In this document: one piece after another, positions 44,393 through 53,079 of the stretch
Position numbering within the stretch: position 1 is the first letter of the stretch
How the letters are laid out: every line of letters starts with the position of its first letter
Assembly (NCBI RefSeq): GCF_008107695.1
Contig: NZ_VIRG01000069.1
Location: 27,149-91,148 of the forward strand
Origin: Stappia sp. BW2
GTDB taxonomy: Bacteria; Pseudomonadota; Alphaproteobacteria; Rhizobiales; Stappiaceae
Direction: 5' to 3'
DNA: 64,000 bases
Translations under genes and position numbers: made by a program
Notes under the pieces: generated by a model
Told to the model about the DNA's origin: nothing
The model's input: the letters and a program-made list of their open reading frames with translations, nothing else
Databases searched by the model: none

Positions 44393-44725
44393 GTGCGAGT
44401 TAACCCGGTTTCATCTGCAGGTCGTGCCAAAGTGAGGCGTAAGCGTCCCTCCGTGGGAGAGACGGAATCCGAGCGTCAGGCTACCTATTCCGCGCAACTC
44501 CCCGTTCCCGTGGAACCGGAGCTTGAGCGCGAACAGATTACCTTCACCGAGCGCTACCGTCCGAACTCCATCTTTCTCGCCCACCTCATCGCGGCACGCG
44601 ATGCAGAGCTTCACACAAGGTTGCGCAGGCAAACAGAACCTCTGACCGGCGTAAACTCCTATCGAGCCACCGCCGCGCTGCCACGCCTGCGGCCGGCCGG
44701 ACGGCTGCTCAAGACCGAGCGCTAG
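44393..44725 (+). CDS. Small basic protein with CtrA-site promoter
   Basis: The 110-residue protein starts at GTG 44393 with AGAGGCG ahead. It begins MRVNPVSSAG, has a basic stretch (RAKVRRKRP), then YRPNSIFLAHLIAARDAELHTRLRRQTEPL, a motif I associate with small conserved alphaproteobacterial proteins of unknown role. There is no membrane segment. The gene 500 bp downstream encodes a protein with the same N-terminal pattern (MxVxPVS). Function unknown. Confidence 0.75.
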   Translation: MRVNPVSSAGRAKVRRKRPSVGETESERQATYSAQLPVPVEPELEREQITFTERYRPNSIFLAHLIAARDAELHTRLRRQTEPLTGVNSYRATAALPRLRPAGRLLKTER

Positions 44726-44769
44726 AGCAACCCGTTTTGTAATTCCAGATGTACCACTGGATACCTTCG

Positions 44770-44798
44770 GCCCGGGGCATAGCTCCGGGCATTTTTTT
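44770..44798 (+). terminator. Rho-independent terminator
   Basis: GCCCGGGGC-ATA-GCTCCGGGC is a 9-bp stem with one G-T, followed by A and seven T. It ends the transcript of the small-protein gene. Confidence 0.92.
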
Positions 44799-44882
44799 GA
44801 ATTTGGCACCGCCAGCTATAAGTGAGCGCAACTTGCCTTCTCGCTCGCCCCCTGCCTTCCCACCCGCTCTCTTTCCCATCAA

Positions 44883-44989
44883 CCTCATCCTGAGGAGCGC
44901 GCTTGCGCGCGTCTCGAAGGATGTGCGGCAAATTCGGTCGCAGGTGGCCCATCCTTCGAGACAGCGCTTCGCGCTTCCTCAGGATGAGG
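44883..44989. repeat. Large imperfect palindromic intergenic element
   Basis: The left arm (CCTCATCCTGAGGA, then GCGC runs, then TCTCGAAGGATG) is mirrored by the right arm (CATCCTTCGAGACAGCGC ... TCCTCAGGATGAGG). The element is about 107 bp with a 25-bp central loop. Palindromes with this CCTCATCCTGAGGAGCGC sequence are common REP-like elements in alphaproteobacterial genomes. A related, shorter palindrome occurs at 49243-49286. Confidence 0.75.
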
Positions 44990-45236
44990 GGAAGAAGGCT
45001 TGTCAGAGGGGAACTGCAGACACCCGGGATTGAAGCACCATGCCAAATGACGGCAGCCGGGAACAAAATCGGAATCCAGCCGTTATCCCTGAAGAGCAGC
45101 CAGACAACAGCTCACTCGACAAGATGTGACGCGCGTCACGTTTTTCTGTTGCCGGGCACCCTATATTGGAGAACAGATCCGGACTCCCCGGACCTCCGAA
45201 TGACTGGCCACGGACTGGCCCACCCCGGAGACTGAA

Positions 45237-45557
45237 ATGCAAGTAAGACCCGTATCCGCCATCCATCCCATGCGCATCCGGCAGAAGCCGGTAACGGCAC
45301 CTGCCGGGCAAAATGGGTCAGGTTCCGCCTCCTACGGCCTGTTCGGCGCATTGGATGCCGTCCCCGCACATATCGCTGCACAGGCCCCGGAGCGCGATGC
45401 CTATCACGGCGCACATGCAGAATACGCCACCCAGCTTCTGGCGGGTGACGTATATGATGAGGAAACCTGGCTGGAGCGCCGGCGGCACGTCGCGCAATAT
45501 ACATCCGCCGCCGACGATGGCGAAGAACGCGCCTATACCATTTCCCTGTCTGCCTGA
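45237..45557 (+). CDS. Small protein, distantly related to the protein at 44393
   Basis: The 106-residue product begins MQVRPVSAIHPMRIRQKPV, then a Gly/Ser/Ala-rich part, and a C-terminal helix pair with YATQLLAGDVYDEETWLERRRHVAQY. The N-terminal MxVxPVS and the helix-plus-RRR region parallel the upstream small protein. The ATG follows CGGAGACTGAA. No domain or function recognised. Confidence 0.7.
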   Translation: MQVRPVSAIHPMRIRQKPVTAPAGQNGSGSASYGLFGALDAVPAHIAAQAPERDAYHGAHAEYATQLLAGDVYDEETWLERRRHVAQYTSAADDGEERAYTISLSA

Positions 45558-45572
45558 TCTGCTAGAAGGCAC

Positions 45573-46958
45573 TCAGGCTTCAACACGCAGGAAACCGGCC
45601 AGGCCGGTTTTCTGGTGTTCGATCACGTGACAATGAAACGCCCAGTCGCCCGGATTGTCGGCGACGAGCGCCACTTCCATCGTTTCTTCTTCCAGAAGCA
45701 GCGCCGTATCCGTGATCAGCGGCGGCAGCTTGCGCTTGTTCGACCGCAGCAACTGAAACGACATGCCGTGAAGATGGATCGGGTGATCGTTCGGCGTCTC
45801 GTTTCTGAAACGCAGGATGTAGGACTTGCCATGGCGCAAGGTCGCCAGCGGATCGAACGGCCCCGGCACATCCCCACCCCAGGCAACCCGGTTGATCGAC
45901 CAGAAGGTATAGCCAAGCGAACCGCAGATGCTTGCCTGCGGCGCATCCCCGCCCGGCGACCAGCCAAACACGAAATCCAGAACCTCGGCGTTGGCAAGAT
46001 CCGCGACGGGCACAGGGTTTGGTGACAGGGGTTTCAACTCGCGCAGATCTCTGCCGGCGGTCGCACCCTTCGGCTGAAACGTTGCCAGCACCTTGTCCCC
46101 ATTCGGTTTTTTCAGAACAAGCGTGGCGACCTGGTCTTCGCTGTCCGGCACACGCAGGGCAACGTCCGCGCGCTGGCCGGGTGCAAGCACGATTTCGTCC
46201 ATCGCCACCGGTTGCGGCAACGGATTGCTGTCCAGCGCGATCACCAGAGCATCCGCACCGGAGATCTTGTAGGTGCCGACCCTTGTCAGGTCGGTGACAG
46301 CCAGACGCAGGCGCACGAGGCTGCCGGCGGCAAGTTCATACACAGGTTGAGGCTGCCAGTTGACCGTCGAAACGGTGCCCAGCGTGCCACCCCTTGCCGC
46401 GTTCCGGGGCTTGTAGAAGGCGATAAACTGGCCGTCGCCTCCCAGCCGGAAATCGCGGATGTTGAGCGGCAAATCGCTGTCGAAACCCGCGTCTTCCTCG
46501 TCCTCCACCACGATGACGCCGGTCAGCCCCCGGGCAATCTGTTCCAGCGTGTTGCAATGCGGGTGATACCAGAAGGTGCCCGCATCCGGTGGTGTGAACT
46601 CGTACCGGAAGGAGTTTCCGGCGTCGATCGGATATTGCGTCAGATAGGGAACACCATCCATGTTGTTGGCGATTCTGAGCCCGTGCCAATGCACCGTCGA
46701 TGCTTCATCAAGCGCGTTGTGAACGTCGATGGTGGTGGTCTGCCCTTTGCGGAACCGCAGCACAGGGGGCGCCTCACCGGGGTTGAAGCTCATCATGTCC
46801 GCGGTCACCGTTTCCGGCAGCACAGCATGACTGAGATTGGAAAGGGTCAGGCTGTGCTCGGCAGCCAGCGCCTGTCTGGCGCCAAGCCCGCCAGCCGCAA
46901 ACGCGGTCAGCGCTCCGGCGCCGCCAAGCAGGATCTCCCGCCTCGAAAATCCGGGCAT
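45573..46958 (-). CDS. Tat-exported multicopper oxidase
   Basis: The 461-residue protein has a twin-arginine signal (SRREILLGGAGALTAFAAGG) and all copper-site motifs: HWHGLR (His90/His92), YHPHC (His132/His134), HPIHLHGM near 400 and HCHVIEHQKTGLAG near 440. It could oxidise Cu(I) or phenols. The ATG at 46958 with GAGG ahead starts the Tat signal, whereas open sequence further upstream is not family-like. It is about 100 bp downstream of the gamma-glutamyltransferase gene. Confidence 0.92.
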   Translation of the reverse strand: MPGFSRREILLGGAGALTAFAAGGLGARQALAAEHSLTLSNLSHAVLPETVTADMMSFNPGEAPPVLRFRKGQTTTIDVHNALDEASTVHWHGLRIANNMDGVPYLTQYPIDAGNSFRYEFTPPDAGTFWYHPHCNTLEQIARGLTGVIVVEDEEDAGFDSDLPLNIRDFRLGGDGQFIAFYKPRNAARGGTLGTVSTVNWQPQPVYELAAGSLVRLRLAVTDLTRVGTYKISGADALVIALDSNPLPQPVAMDEIVLAPGQRADVALRVPDSEDQVATLVLKKPNGDKVLATFQPKGATAGRDLRELKPLSPNPVPVADLANAEVLDFVFGWSPGGDAPQASICGSLGYTFWSINRVAWGGDVPGPFDPLATLRHGKSYILRFRNETPNDHPIHLHGMSFQLLRSNKRKLPPLITDTALLLEEETMEVALVADNPGDWAFHCHVIEHQKTGLAGFLRVEA

Positions 46959-47065
46959 TTTGAAAACCTCATTTGATAGTCGGCGCGTCCAAGCGCACCA
47001 AACACCCGCGTGGCTGCAATCACAAGGTTCAAATTGACGCGGCCAGGTGGCCTGCCGACGACGCC

Positions 47066-48661
47066 TCAATAGCCCGCGGCATGTCCATCCTTGCGCGGAT
47101 CGGACCCCGCCGTGAGCAGATGCCGGGCCTTGTCAATCATGATCGCCTGAGATCCGCCGATCGGGCCGTTCGCAGTCACGACGGTATGGCCAAGGGCACG
47201 CAATCCGTCCAGCGTGGACGATGGCACGAGCCTTTCCGCCTGAAGCTCGTGGTTGGCGATATCGAAGAACATGCGCGGGAAATCGATGGCTGCCTGCACG
47301 TCCATGCCGTAATCGACGATGTTGGTCAGCACATGCGCATGGCCGCAGGCCTGGTAGTGGCCGCCCATCACACCGAAGGAGAGGAACGGCGCGCCCTCCT
47401 TGAGCACCATCGCGGGAATGATCGTATGCATCGGCCGCTTGCCGCCGTCGATGGTATTGGCATGCCCGGGCTCAACCCGGAATGATTTGCCGCGGCAATG
47501 CAGCAACACACCGGTTTCCGGAGCGACGATGCCGCTGCCGAAATTGCTGAACAGCGAATTGATGAAGGACACCGCAAGACCGTCCTTGTCGACAATCGTC
47601 AGATAGACTGTGTCGGTCTGCGGGGCCAGTGCACTTGACGGAACGGAGGCCATCCGGCTGGTCGGTGAGACCTGCCGGGCAAGCTGATCGATATAGTCGG
47701 AACCGATCAGCCGTGTGTGACACACATCCATGTAACCCGGATCGGTGATGAACTGCTCCCGTACGCCATAGGCCAGACGCGCCGCTTCCATTTCCAGGTG
47801 GAACCGTTCCGGGCCGAACGGATCGAGGGTTTCCAGGTCGAACCGCTCCAGAATGCCGAGCATGATCAACGCGACCACCCCCTGACCGTTGGGCGGCAGT
47901 TCGGCCACCGTATGGCCCTTGTAGTCTCTCAACACGGGCGATACCGCCGTCGTGTGGCAGGAGGCCAGATCGTCATGTGTCATCAGCCCGCCGCGAGACG
48001 CCAGCGCACTCACGATGTCATCGGCAATCGGACCGGAGTAGAAGGCGTCCGCCCCGCCCTCTGCAACCGCCGACAGGGTGTCTGCAAGATGCGGATATTT
48101 GAGGATCGTGCCGGTTTTCGGCGCTTCACCCTTGATCAGGTAGCGCGCGGCCGAAATCTCGTCGGCCCGGAGCTTGTCAACCTCGCCCGCCCAGTCGCTG
48201 GCAACGCGCGGTGCCACCGGAAAACCGTCCCGGGCATATTGAATGGCCCGTTTGAACAGGGACTTGAAGCTCTTGGTGCCATGGGCCTTCAGCAGTGTTT
48301 CCCAGGCTCGAACGGCGCCCGGAACGGTCACCGCGTGCGGCGAGCCGTCCGTGATCTCTTTCACGCCCAGTTCGGCCAGCTTTTGCGGCTTTGCGGCACG
48401 GGGAGCAGCGCCCGAGCCGTTGAACCCCGTCAGGCGGCCGTCCGGCTCCATGACGATGGCAAAACAGTCGCCACCGATACCGGTCATATGCGGTTCGACA
48501 ACACATTGGACAGCAACCGCCGCGATGGCGGCGTCGACGGCATTGCCGCCAGACTGAAGCACTTCCAGAGCCGCACTCGTCGCCAGGGGATGCGAGGTCG
48601 CGGCCGCAGCTTCTCGCGCAAAAACCGGGGACCGGCCCGGAGCCTGAAAATCACGCTTCAC
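47066..48661 (-). CDS. Gamma-glutamyltransferase family protein
   Basis: The 531-residue Ntn-hydrolase begins its mature domain at about residue 20 (REAAAATSHPLATSAALEVLQSGGNAVDAAIA) and has the autocleavage/nucleophile Thr region PQTDTVYLTIVDKDGLAVSFINSLFSNFGSG, with GVMGGHYQACGH later. The start is GTG at 48661 with CAGGAG 8 bp ahead. I see no convincing signal peptide, so it may be cytosolic, as in many FtsP-type GGT relatives. Confidence 0.9.
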   Translation of the reverse strand: MKRDFQAPGRSPVFAREAAAATSHPLATSAALEVLQSGGNAVDAAIAAVAVQCVVEPHMTGIGGDCFAIVMEPDGRLTGFNGSGAAPRAAKPQKLAELGVKEITDGSPHAVTVPGAVRAWETLLKAHGTKSFKSLFKRAIQYARDGFPVAPRVASDWAGEVDKLRADEISAARYLIKGEAPKTGTILKYPHLADTLSAVAEGGADAFYSGPIADDIVSALASRGGLMTHDDLASCHTTAVSPVLRDYKGHTVAELPPNGQGVVALIMLGILERFDLETLDPFGPERFHLEMEAARLAYGVREQFITDPGYMDVCHTRLIGSDYIDQLARQVSPTSRMASVPSSALAPQTDTVYLTIVDKDGLAVSFINSLFSNFGSGIVAPETGVLLHCRGKSFRVEPGHANTIDGGKRPMHTIIPAMVLKEGAPFLSFGVMGGHYQACGHAHVLTNIVDYGMDVQAAIDFPRMFFDIANHELQAERLVPSSTLDGLRALGHTVVTANGPIGGSQAIMIDKARHLLTAGSDPRKDGHAAGY

Positions 48662-48795
48662 TGAATTTCTCCTGCCCGAAGTATGTTTCTTTCCGAATCG
48701 CACTAACAGCTTCTCGGGAATACCGGCTATGCCCCACTACAGCCTTCTGTTAGCAAATCGGTATCGCGGCCGGCACCTTAAGGAGAAGTAGGAAA

Positions 48796-49227
48796 ATGCG
48801 CAAACTGACATTATCAACGGCAGAGACCATCATTTCAGCCGCGTTTGAAAAGGCGGCCGAGCTATCCCTGAAGCCGCTGACCGTTGCTGTTCTCGATGCC
48901 GGTGGCCACGCAATCCTGCTCAAGCGCCAGGACGGGTCCTCGATCATGCGTCCGCAGATTGCCACGGGCAAAGCCATTGGTGCGCTGGCGGTCGGCACCG
49001 GCACCCGGTGGCTGAATGCCAACGCGGAGTCCCGTCCGCATTTCGTCAATGCGCTGAACGGAGTATCTGGCGGAGCCATCGTTCCGGTGCCTGGCGGTGT
49101 TCTGGTGAAGAACGACGAAGGCGAAACCCTCGGTGCCGTCGGCATCACCGGAGACACCTCCGACAACGACGAAGCCTGCGCTGTGGCTGGTATTGCCGCC
49201 GTCGGCCTGGTCGCCGACTGCGGCTAG
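48796..49227 (+). CDS. GlcG/HbpS-family protein
   Basis: The 143-residue protein has the family core LTVAVLDAGGHAILLKRQDGSSIMRPQIATGKA and GGVLVKNDEGETLGAVGITGDTSDNDEACA. HbpS binds haem or cobalamin as part of sensing; GlcG is a glycolate-operon protein. Its role here is not defined by neighbours. AAGGAGAAGTAGGAAA precedes the ATG. It is divergent from the gamma-glutamyltransferase gene. Confidence 0.88.
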   Translation: MRKLTLSTAETIISAAFEKAAELSLKPLTVAVLDAGGHAILLKRQDGSSIMRPQIATGKAIGALAVGTGTRWLNANAESRPHFVNALNGVSGGAIVPVPGGVLVKNDEGETLGAVGITGDTSDNDEACAVAGIAAVGLVADCG

Positions 49228-49242
49228 AAAAGCGCCTCCACT

Positions 49243-49286
49243 CAGCCTCATCCTGACAATTGACTGTGCGTTTCAGGATAAGGCTG
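49243..49286. terminator. Intergenic inverted repeat between convergent genes
   Basis: CAGCCTCATCCTGA at 49243-49256 pairs with TCAGGATAAGGCTG at 49273-49286 across a 16-nt loop (one mismatch). It sits between the convergent hbpS-like and GNAT genes. No T-run is present, so it may be a relic of the palindrome family at 44883. Confidence 0.45.
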
Positions 49287-49306
49287 GGTTGGTCGGTCTC
49301 TTCATT

Positions 49307-49819
49307 TCAGGCTGGGGGGCAATCGGCAGCCAGAACCTTGCGGTAGAGGCCCAAAGGCCCTGATTCCGGCTGCAGCGTTTCGACCAGCAGCCAATCCCGC
49401 TTGAGAACGAGCGAACGGGCTGTTGCCGTCGCAGTCAGAATTTCCGGAAACCCGAGCTGTTCTGCTTGTCTCTCGGCGGCGGCAATAAGATCTCCGCCGA
49501 TCCCGGCTTTCCGGAAATCGCGATGCACCAGCAGCGCGGTCAGCCAGGCTCCGGGATAAAGGTCCGATCCTGGAGAGGTATCGCGAAGCGAAACCGTGCC
49601 CAACGGCCTGCCATCAGTGTCCAGCGCAACCAGACAACGGGGCAGCCGGGCAGCGGGCTGAAGGCATTGCTCCAGATCCTGCCGCGCTTCGCCTCGCCCA
49701 TCAGGGCCATACCAGCCGGGCCATTCGTCGATGAACCAGGCTTCCAGAACGTTCAAAACCGCAGGTTCGTCGCCAAGCGCAACAATGGCGACATTCCCAA
49801 AAGCGTGATCACGGCCCAT
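49307..49819 (-). CDS. GNAT-family N-acetyltransferase
   Basis: The 170-residue protein has the acetyl-CoA-binding loop HRDFRKAGIGGDLIAAAERQAEQLG (RxxGxG variant) and the preceding strand AWLTALLVH. Substrate unknown. It is 20 bp downstream of phaR on the same strand and may be read through from it. Confidence 0.85.
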   Translation of the reverse strand: MGRDHAFGNVAIVALGDEPAVLNVLEAWFIDEWPGWYGPDGRGEARQDLEQCLQPAARLPRCLVALDTDGRPLGTVSLRDTSPGSDLYPGAWLTALLVHRDFRKAGIGGDLIAAAERQAEQLGFPEILTATATARSLVLKRDWLLVETLQPESGPLGLYRKVLAADCPPA

Positions 49820-49838
49820 GTCAGACGTCTAGAACGCC

Positions 49839-50432
49839 TCAGGGTTTTTCGCTGAGCTTGTTGATCTTCTTCTGCATGTCTTCCAGTTGGCGCTTCATCT
49901 CGTCGAGATCGCTGCCACCGGACTTTGCCGGTTTGGACGTGCTCGCCTGGTTGGAAGACGCAGCAGTTGCATCCGGGCTTCCGGCCGGAAAGGGCATGAA
50001 CATCTTCATGGCCCGCTCGAACATTTCCGTGTTCCGCTTGACCTGATCCTCAATGGCCTCGAACGCCGTCGCGCCGAAAGCATCGCTCATTTGCGAGCGC
50101 AGCTTTTCCTGCTCCTTGGTGAGCGAGGTCATGGAATACTCCAGGAAGCTCGGCACGAGACCCTGCATGCTGTCGCCGTAAAAGCGGATCAGCTGTCGCA
50201 GGAACGTGACCGGCAGAAGGTTCTGCCCCTTGCCTTCCTGTTCGAAAATGATCTGGGTCAGGACCGAGCGGGTGATGTCCTCACCGCTCTTTGCGTCATA
50301 GACGACAAAGTCCTCCTCCCCCTTCACCATCACCGCCAGGTCTTCAAGCGTGACATAGGTGCTGGTGCCGGTGTTATACAGCCGCCGGTTGGCGTATTTC
50401 TTGATGATTGTCGGCTCGTTGGTCTTGGCCAT
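49839..50432 (-). CDS. phaR: PHB synthesis repressor PhaR
   Basis: The 197-residue protein has the PHB accumulation regulator N-domain (TIIKKYANRRLYNTGTSTYVTLEDLA, 6-65) and PHB_acc repeats (SVLTQIIFEQEGKGQNLLP). The C-terminus has a Ser/Ala-rich linker and a coiled coil (LDEMKRQLEDMQKKINKLSEK). PhaR senses PHB granules and controls phasin and pha genes. It is divergent from phaA, the natural target. Confidence 0.95.
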   Translation of the reverse strand: MAKTNEPTIIKKYANRRLYNTGTSTYVTLEDLAVMVKGEEDFVVYDAKSGEDITRSVLTQIIFEQEGKGQNLLPVTFLRQLIRFYGDSMQGLVPSFLEYSMTSLTKEQEKLRSQMSDAFGATAFEAIEDQVKRNTEMFERAMKMFMPFPAGSPDATAASSNQASTSKPAKSGGSDLDEMKRQLEDMQKKINKLSEKP

Positions 50433-50727
50433 CCGTGAATTCCGCCTATCAGCCTTTTGGCTCGTTTCCCATTTGACGACAAGGCTTTCGCAGGCCTGTC
50501 ATCTCCTCCGTGTTAGAGACTAAGCCAATCGTGTCGGATCGTGCCAGCCTTTTTATGTGCACTGACGAAAGGATGATGCCGCAAATGCGAAAACACGCCA
50601 TCGATATGAAGTGTTACTGTTGACACAAATCCCACCACAGTTTCTAGTCCAAGCATAATAAGCTTCGACTGATGCCGTAACGGCACCAGTCCACTACGGT
50701 CAATTGACCACAAGTCTGGAGAGTATG
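50433..50727. promoter_or_regulatory. Divergent phaR/phaA promoter region
   Basis: About 295 bp with no gene. It must contain the promoters of phaR and phaA and probably PhaR sites, but I could not locate a convincing site by eye. GTGTTACTGTTGACAC at 50613-50628 is an imperfect inverted repeat worth testing. Confidence 0.4.
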
Positions 50728-51909
50728 ATGAGCGCTTTCACCGATATCGTCATTGTCAGTGCGACCCGCACGCCCGTGGGGTCTTTCAATGGCGCTTTTG
50801 CCAATACCCCGGCGGATGACCTCGGTGCCATTGTTATGAAGGCAGCCATGGAAAAAGCCGGCGTCGACGGCGGTGACATCGACGAAGTCGTGTTCGGTCA
50901 GGTTCTGACGGCCGGTCAGGGCCAGAACCCGGCGCGCCAGGCAGCCATCAAGGCAGGCATCGCCGACAGCGCAACGGCCTGGACGCTCAACCAGGTCTGC
51001 GGTTCCGGCCTTCGCACCGTCGCCATTGCGGCGCAGCAGATCATTTCCGGCGACGCCACCATCATGATGGCAGGCGGCCAGGAAAACATGTCCTTGTCGC
51101 CGCACTGCGCTCACATGCGCTCCGGCTACAAGATGGGCGACTTCAAGATGATCGACACCATGATCAAGGACGGCCTGTGGGATGCCTTCAACGGCTACCA
51201 TATGGGCCAGACCGCCGAGAACGTTGCCGAGAAGTGGCAGATCAACCGTGAGCAGCAGGACGAGTTCGCCGTTGCCTCCCAGAACAAGGCGGAAGCTGCA
51301 CAGAAGGCTGGCAGGTTCAAGGATGAGATCACCCCGGTGACCGTCGTCGAACGCCGCTCGGAGCGTGTTGTGGAAGATGACGAATACATCCGCCACGGCG
51401 CGACGCTGGACAGCGTCACGAAGCTGCGTCCGGCCTTCGCCAAGGACGGGTCCGTGACCGCTGCCAACGCCTCCGGCATCAACGATGGCGCTGCCGCTAT
51501 CCTGGTGATGAGCGCTGCCGAAGCCGAAAAGCGTGGCCTGACGCCGCTTGCCCGCATCGCCTCCTGGGCAACCGCAGGCGTCGACCCGGCCATCATGGGC
51601 TCCGGTCCGATCCCGGCATCGCGCAAGGCGCTTGAAAAAGCCGGCTGGTCCGCTGCCGATCTCGATCTCGTGGAAGCCAACGAAGCCTTTGCGGCCCAGG
51701 CCTGTGCGGTCAACAAGGACATGGGCTGGAACCCGGACATCGTCAACGTGAATGGCGGCGCGATTGCCATCGGCCACCCGATCGGCGCATCCGGCGCCCG
51801 CATCCTGACGACCCTGCTGCACGAAATGAACCGCCGCGACTCCAAGAAGGGCCTTGCAACCCTTTGCATCGGCGGCGGCATGGGTGTCGCAATGTGCCTG
51901 GAACGCTAA
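50728..51909 (+). CDS. phaA: Acetyl-CoA C-acetyltransferase (beta-ketothiolase) PhaA
   Basis: The 393-residue thiolase condenses two acetyl-CoA to acetoacetyl-CoA for PHB. It has active Cys91 (NQVCGSGLRT), His350 (GHPIGASG) and Cys380 (CIGGGMG). TGGAGAG precedes two adjacent ATGs at 50725 and 50728; I chose the second for family length. phaB follows 115 bp later, beyond a hairpin. Confidence 0.96.
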   Translation: MSAFTDIVIVSATRTPVGSFNGAFANTPADDLGAIVMKAAMEKAGVDGGDIDEVVFGQVLTAGQGQNPARQAAIKAGIADSATAWTLNQVCGSGLRTVAIAAQQIISGDATIMMAGGQENMSLSPHCAHMRSGYKMGDFKMIDTMIKDGLWDAFNGYHMGQTAENVAEKWQINREQQDEFAVASQNKAEAAQKAGRFKDEITPVTVVERRSERVVEDDEYIRHGATLDSVTKLRPAFAKDGSVTAANASGINDGAAAILVMSAAEAEKRGLTPLARIASWATAGVDPAIMGSGPIPASRKALEKAGWSAADLDLVEANEAFAAQACAVNKDMGWNPDIVNVNGGAIAIGHPIGASGARILTTLLHEMNRRDSKKGLATLCIGGGMGVAMCLER

Positions 51910-51922
51910 TCGACCAGGAAAA

Positions 51923-51949
51923 ATCATGGCCGGGTTACCCGGCCATGAT
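51923..51949 (+). promoter_or_regulatory. 12-bp perfect hairpin between phaA and phaB
   Basis: ATCATGGCCGGG-TTA-CCCGGCCATGAT is a perfect 12-bp stem with a 3-nt loop and no T-run. It most likely protects or processes the phaA message, or partly attenuates phaB. Confidence 0.6.
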
Positions 51950-52024
51950 CGGGAACAGCAAACACGACTGAATTGATCTCAAGGAGCCCTAAGGGCCCGG
52001 AATTGGAAGTCAGGAGGAACTGGA

Positions 52025-52753
52025 ATGAGCAAGGTCGCATTGGTCACGGGTGGTACACGCGGTATCGGCGAAGCAATTTCGCAGGGATTGAAAGACGCAG
52101 GCTACACCGTGGCGGCCACATATGCCGGCAACACCGAAAAGGCAGAGGCTTTCAAGGCCGCAACCGGCATCCACGTCTTCAAGTGGGACGTCTCCGATCC
52201 TGACGCCTGCGCAGCAGGCATTGCCCAGGTGGAAAGCGAACTGGGTCCGGTGGAAGTGCTGGTCAACAATGCCGGCATCACCCGTGACGGCATGTTTCAC
52301 AAGATGAGCTTCGAACAGTGGCGCGAAGTCCTGTCGACGAACCTCGATTCCATGTTCACCATGACCAAGCCGGTGATCAACGGCATGCGTGAACGCGCCT
52401 CGGGCCGCATCATCAACATCTCCTCCATCAACGGCCAGAAAGGCCAGATGGGCCAGGCGAACTATTCCGCCGCCAAGGCCGGCGTGATCGGCTTCACCAA
52501 GGCACTGGCACAGGAAAACGCCTTCAAGGGCATCACCGTCAACTGCGTCTGCCCGGGCTACATCAACACCGACATGGTTGCCGCCATGCCGGAAAAGGTG
52601 CTGCAATCGATCATTTCCGGCATCCCGGTCGGCCGCCTTGGCCATCCGGAGGAAATCGCCCAGACAGTCGTCTACCTGGCGTCTGACGCAGCCGCCTTCA
52701 TGACCGGCGCGGTGATGACCATCAACGGTGGCCAGTACATCGCCAACGGTTGA
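52025..52753 (+). CDS. phaB: Acetoacetyl-CoA reductase PhaB
   Basis: The 242-residue SDR enzyme reduces acetoacetyl-CoA to (R)-3-hydroxybutyryl-CoA with NADPH. It has TGGTRGIG at 8-15, NNAG at 81-84, Ser134, and YxxxK at Tyr147/Lys151. CAGGAGG precedes the ATG. The PHB polymerase gene phaC is not in the window. Confidence 0.96.
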   Translation: MSKVALVTGGTRGIGEAISQGLKDAGYTVAATYAGNTEKAEAFKAATGIHVFKWDVSDPDACAAGIAQVESELGPVEVLVNNAGITRDGMFHKMSFEQWREVLSTNLDSMFTMTKPVINGMRERASGRIINISSINGQKGQMGQANYSAAKAGVIGFTKALAQENAFKGITVNCVCPGYINTDMVAAMPEKVLQSIISGIPVGRLGHPEEIAQTVVYLASDAAAFMTGAVMTINGGQYIANG

Positions 52754-52778
52754 GGCTTCGGCAAAACCAGAACCACGG

Positions 52779-52807
52779 AAAGGCGCCCTCGGGCGCCTTT
52801 CTTTTTT
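52779..52807 (+). terminator. Rho-independent terminator of phaAB
   Basis: AAAGGCGCCC-TC-GGGCGCCTTT, followed by C and six T. The stem is at least 8 bp after opening the loop. Confidence 0.92.
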
Positions 52808-53079
52808 GCTGTTTCAAGACCGTTACTCTCCTTGATCCCGGACGAAACAGAGATGCTGGAGCCAGCCACGATTAGCCCTCTGATCGGGAACAAAGCCACG
52901 TTCATAATAGCTCCACTCCCAGGCTTTCTCTCGCGAAGCCAGGAAAAATTGCACCGGCAAGCAGGTTTCCGGCTTTTTTAGGTTCTACCTATCCATCGCG
53001 AATTTCAGCCTGGCACCTCAGACGAACGAATTTCCGCGATCAAGCTGCTATTCCAAAAAGCGCCCGTTGCGGCGCCCTG
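52808..53079. other. Intergenic region after the phaAB terminator
   Basis: I see no gene, repeat or hairpin worth listing in this stretch. It ends at the convergent stop of the DUF3299 gene. Confidence 0.4.

Larger units (their letters stand above)
44726..45236 (+). other. Intergenic region between the two small-protein genes
   Basis: It contains the terminator and the palindromic element listed separately. The remaining part (44990-45236) must carry the promoter of the second small-protein gene; a CtrA box equal to the one at 44303 is not visible. No gene. Confidence 0.45.
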
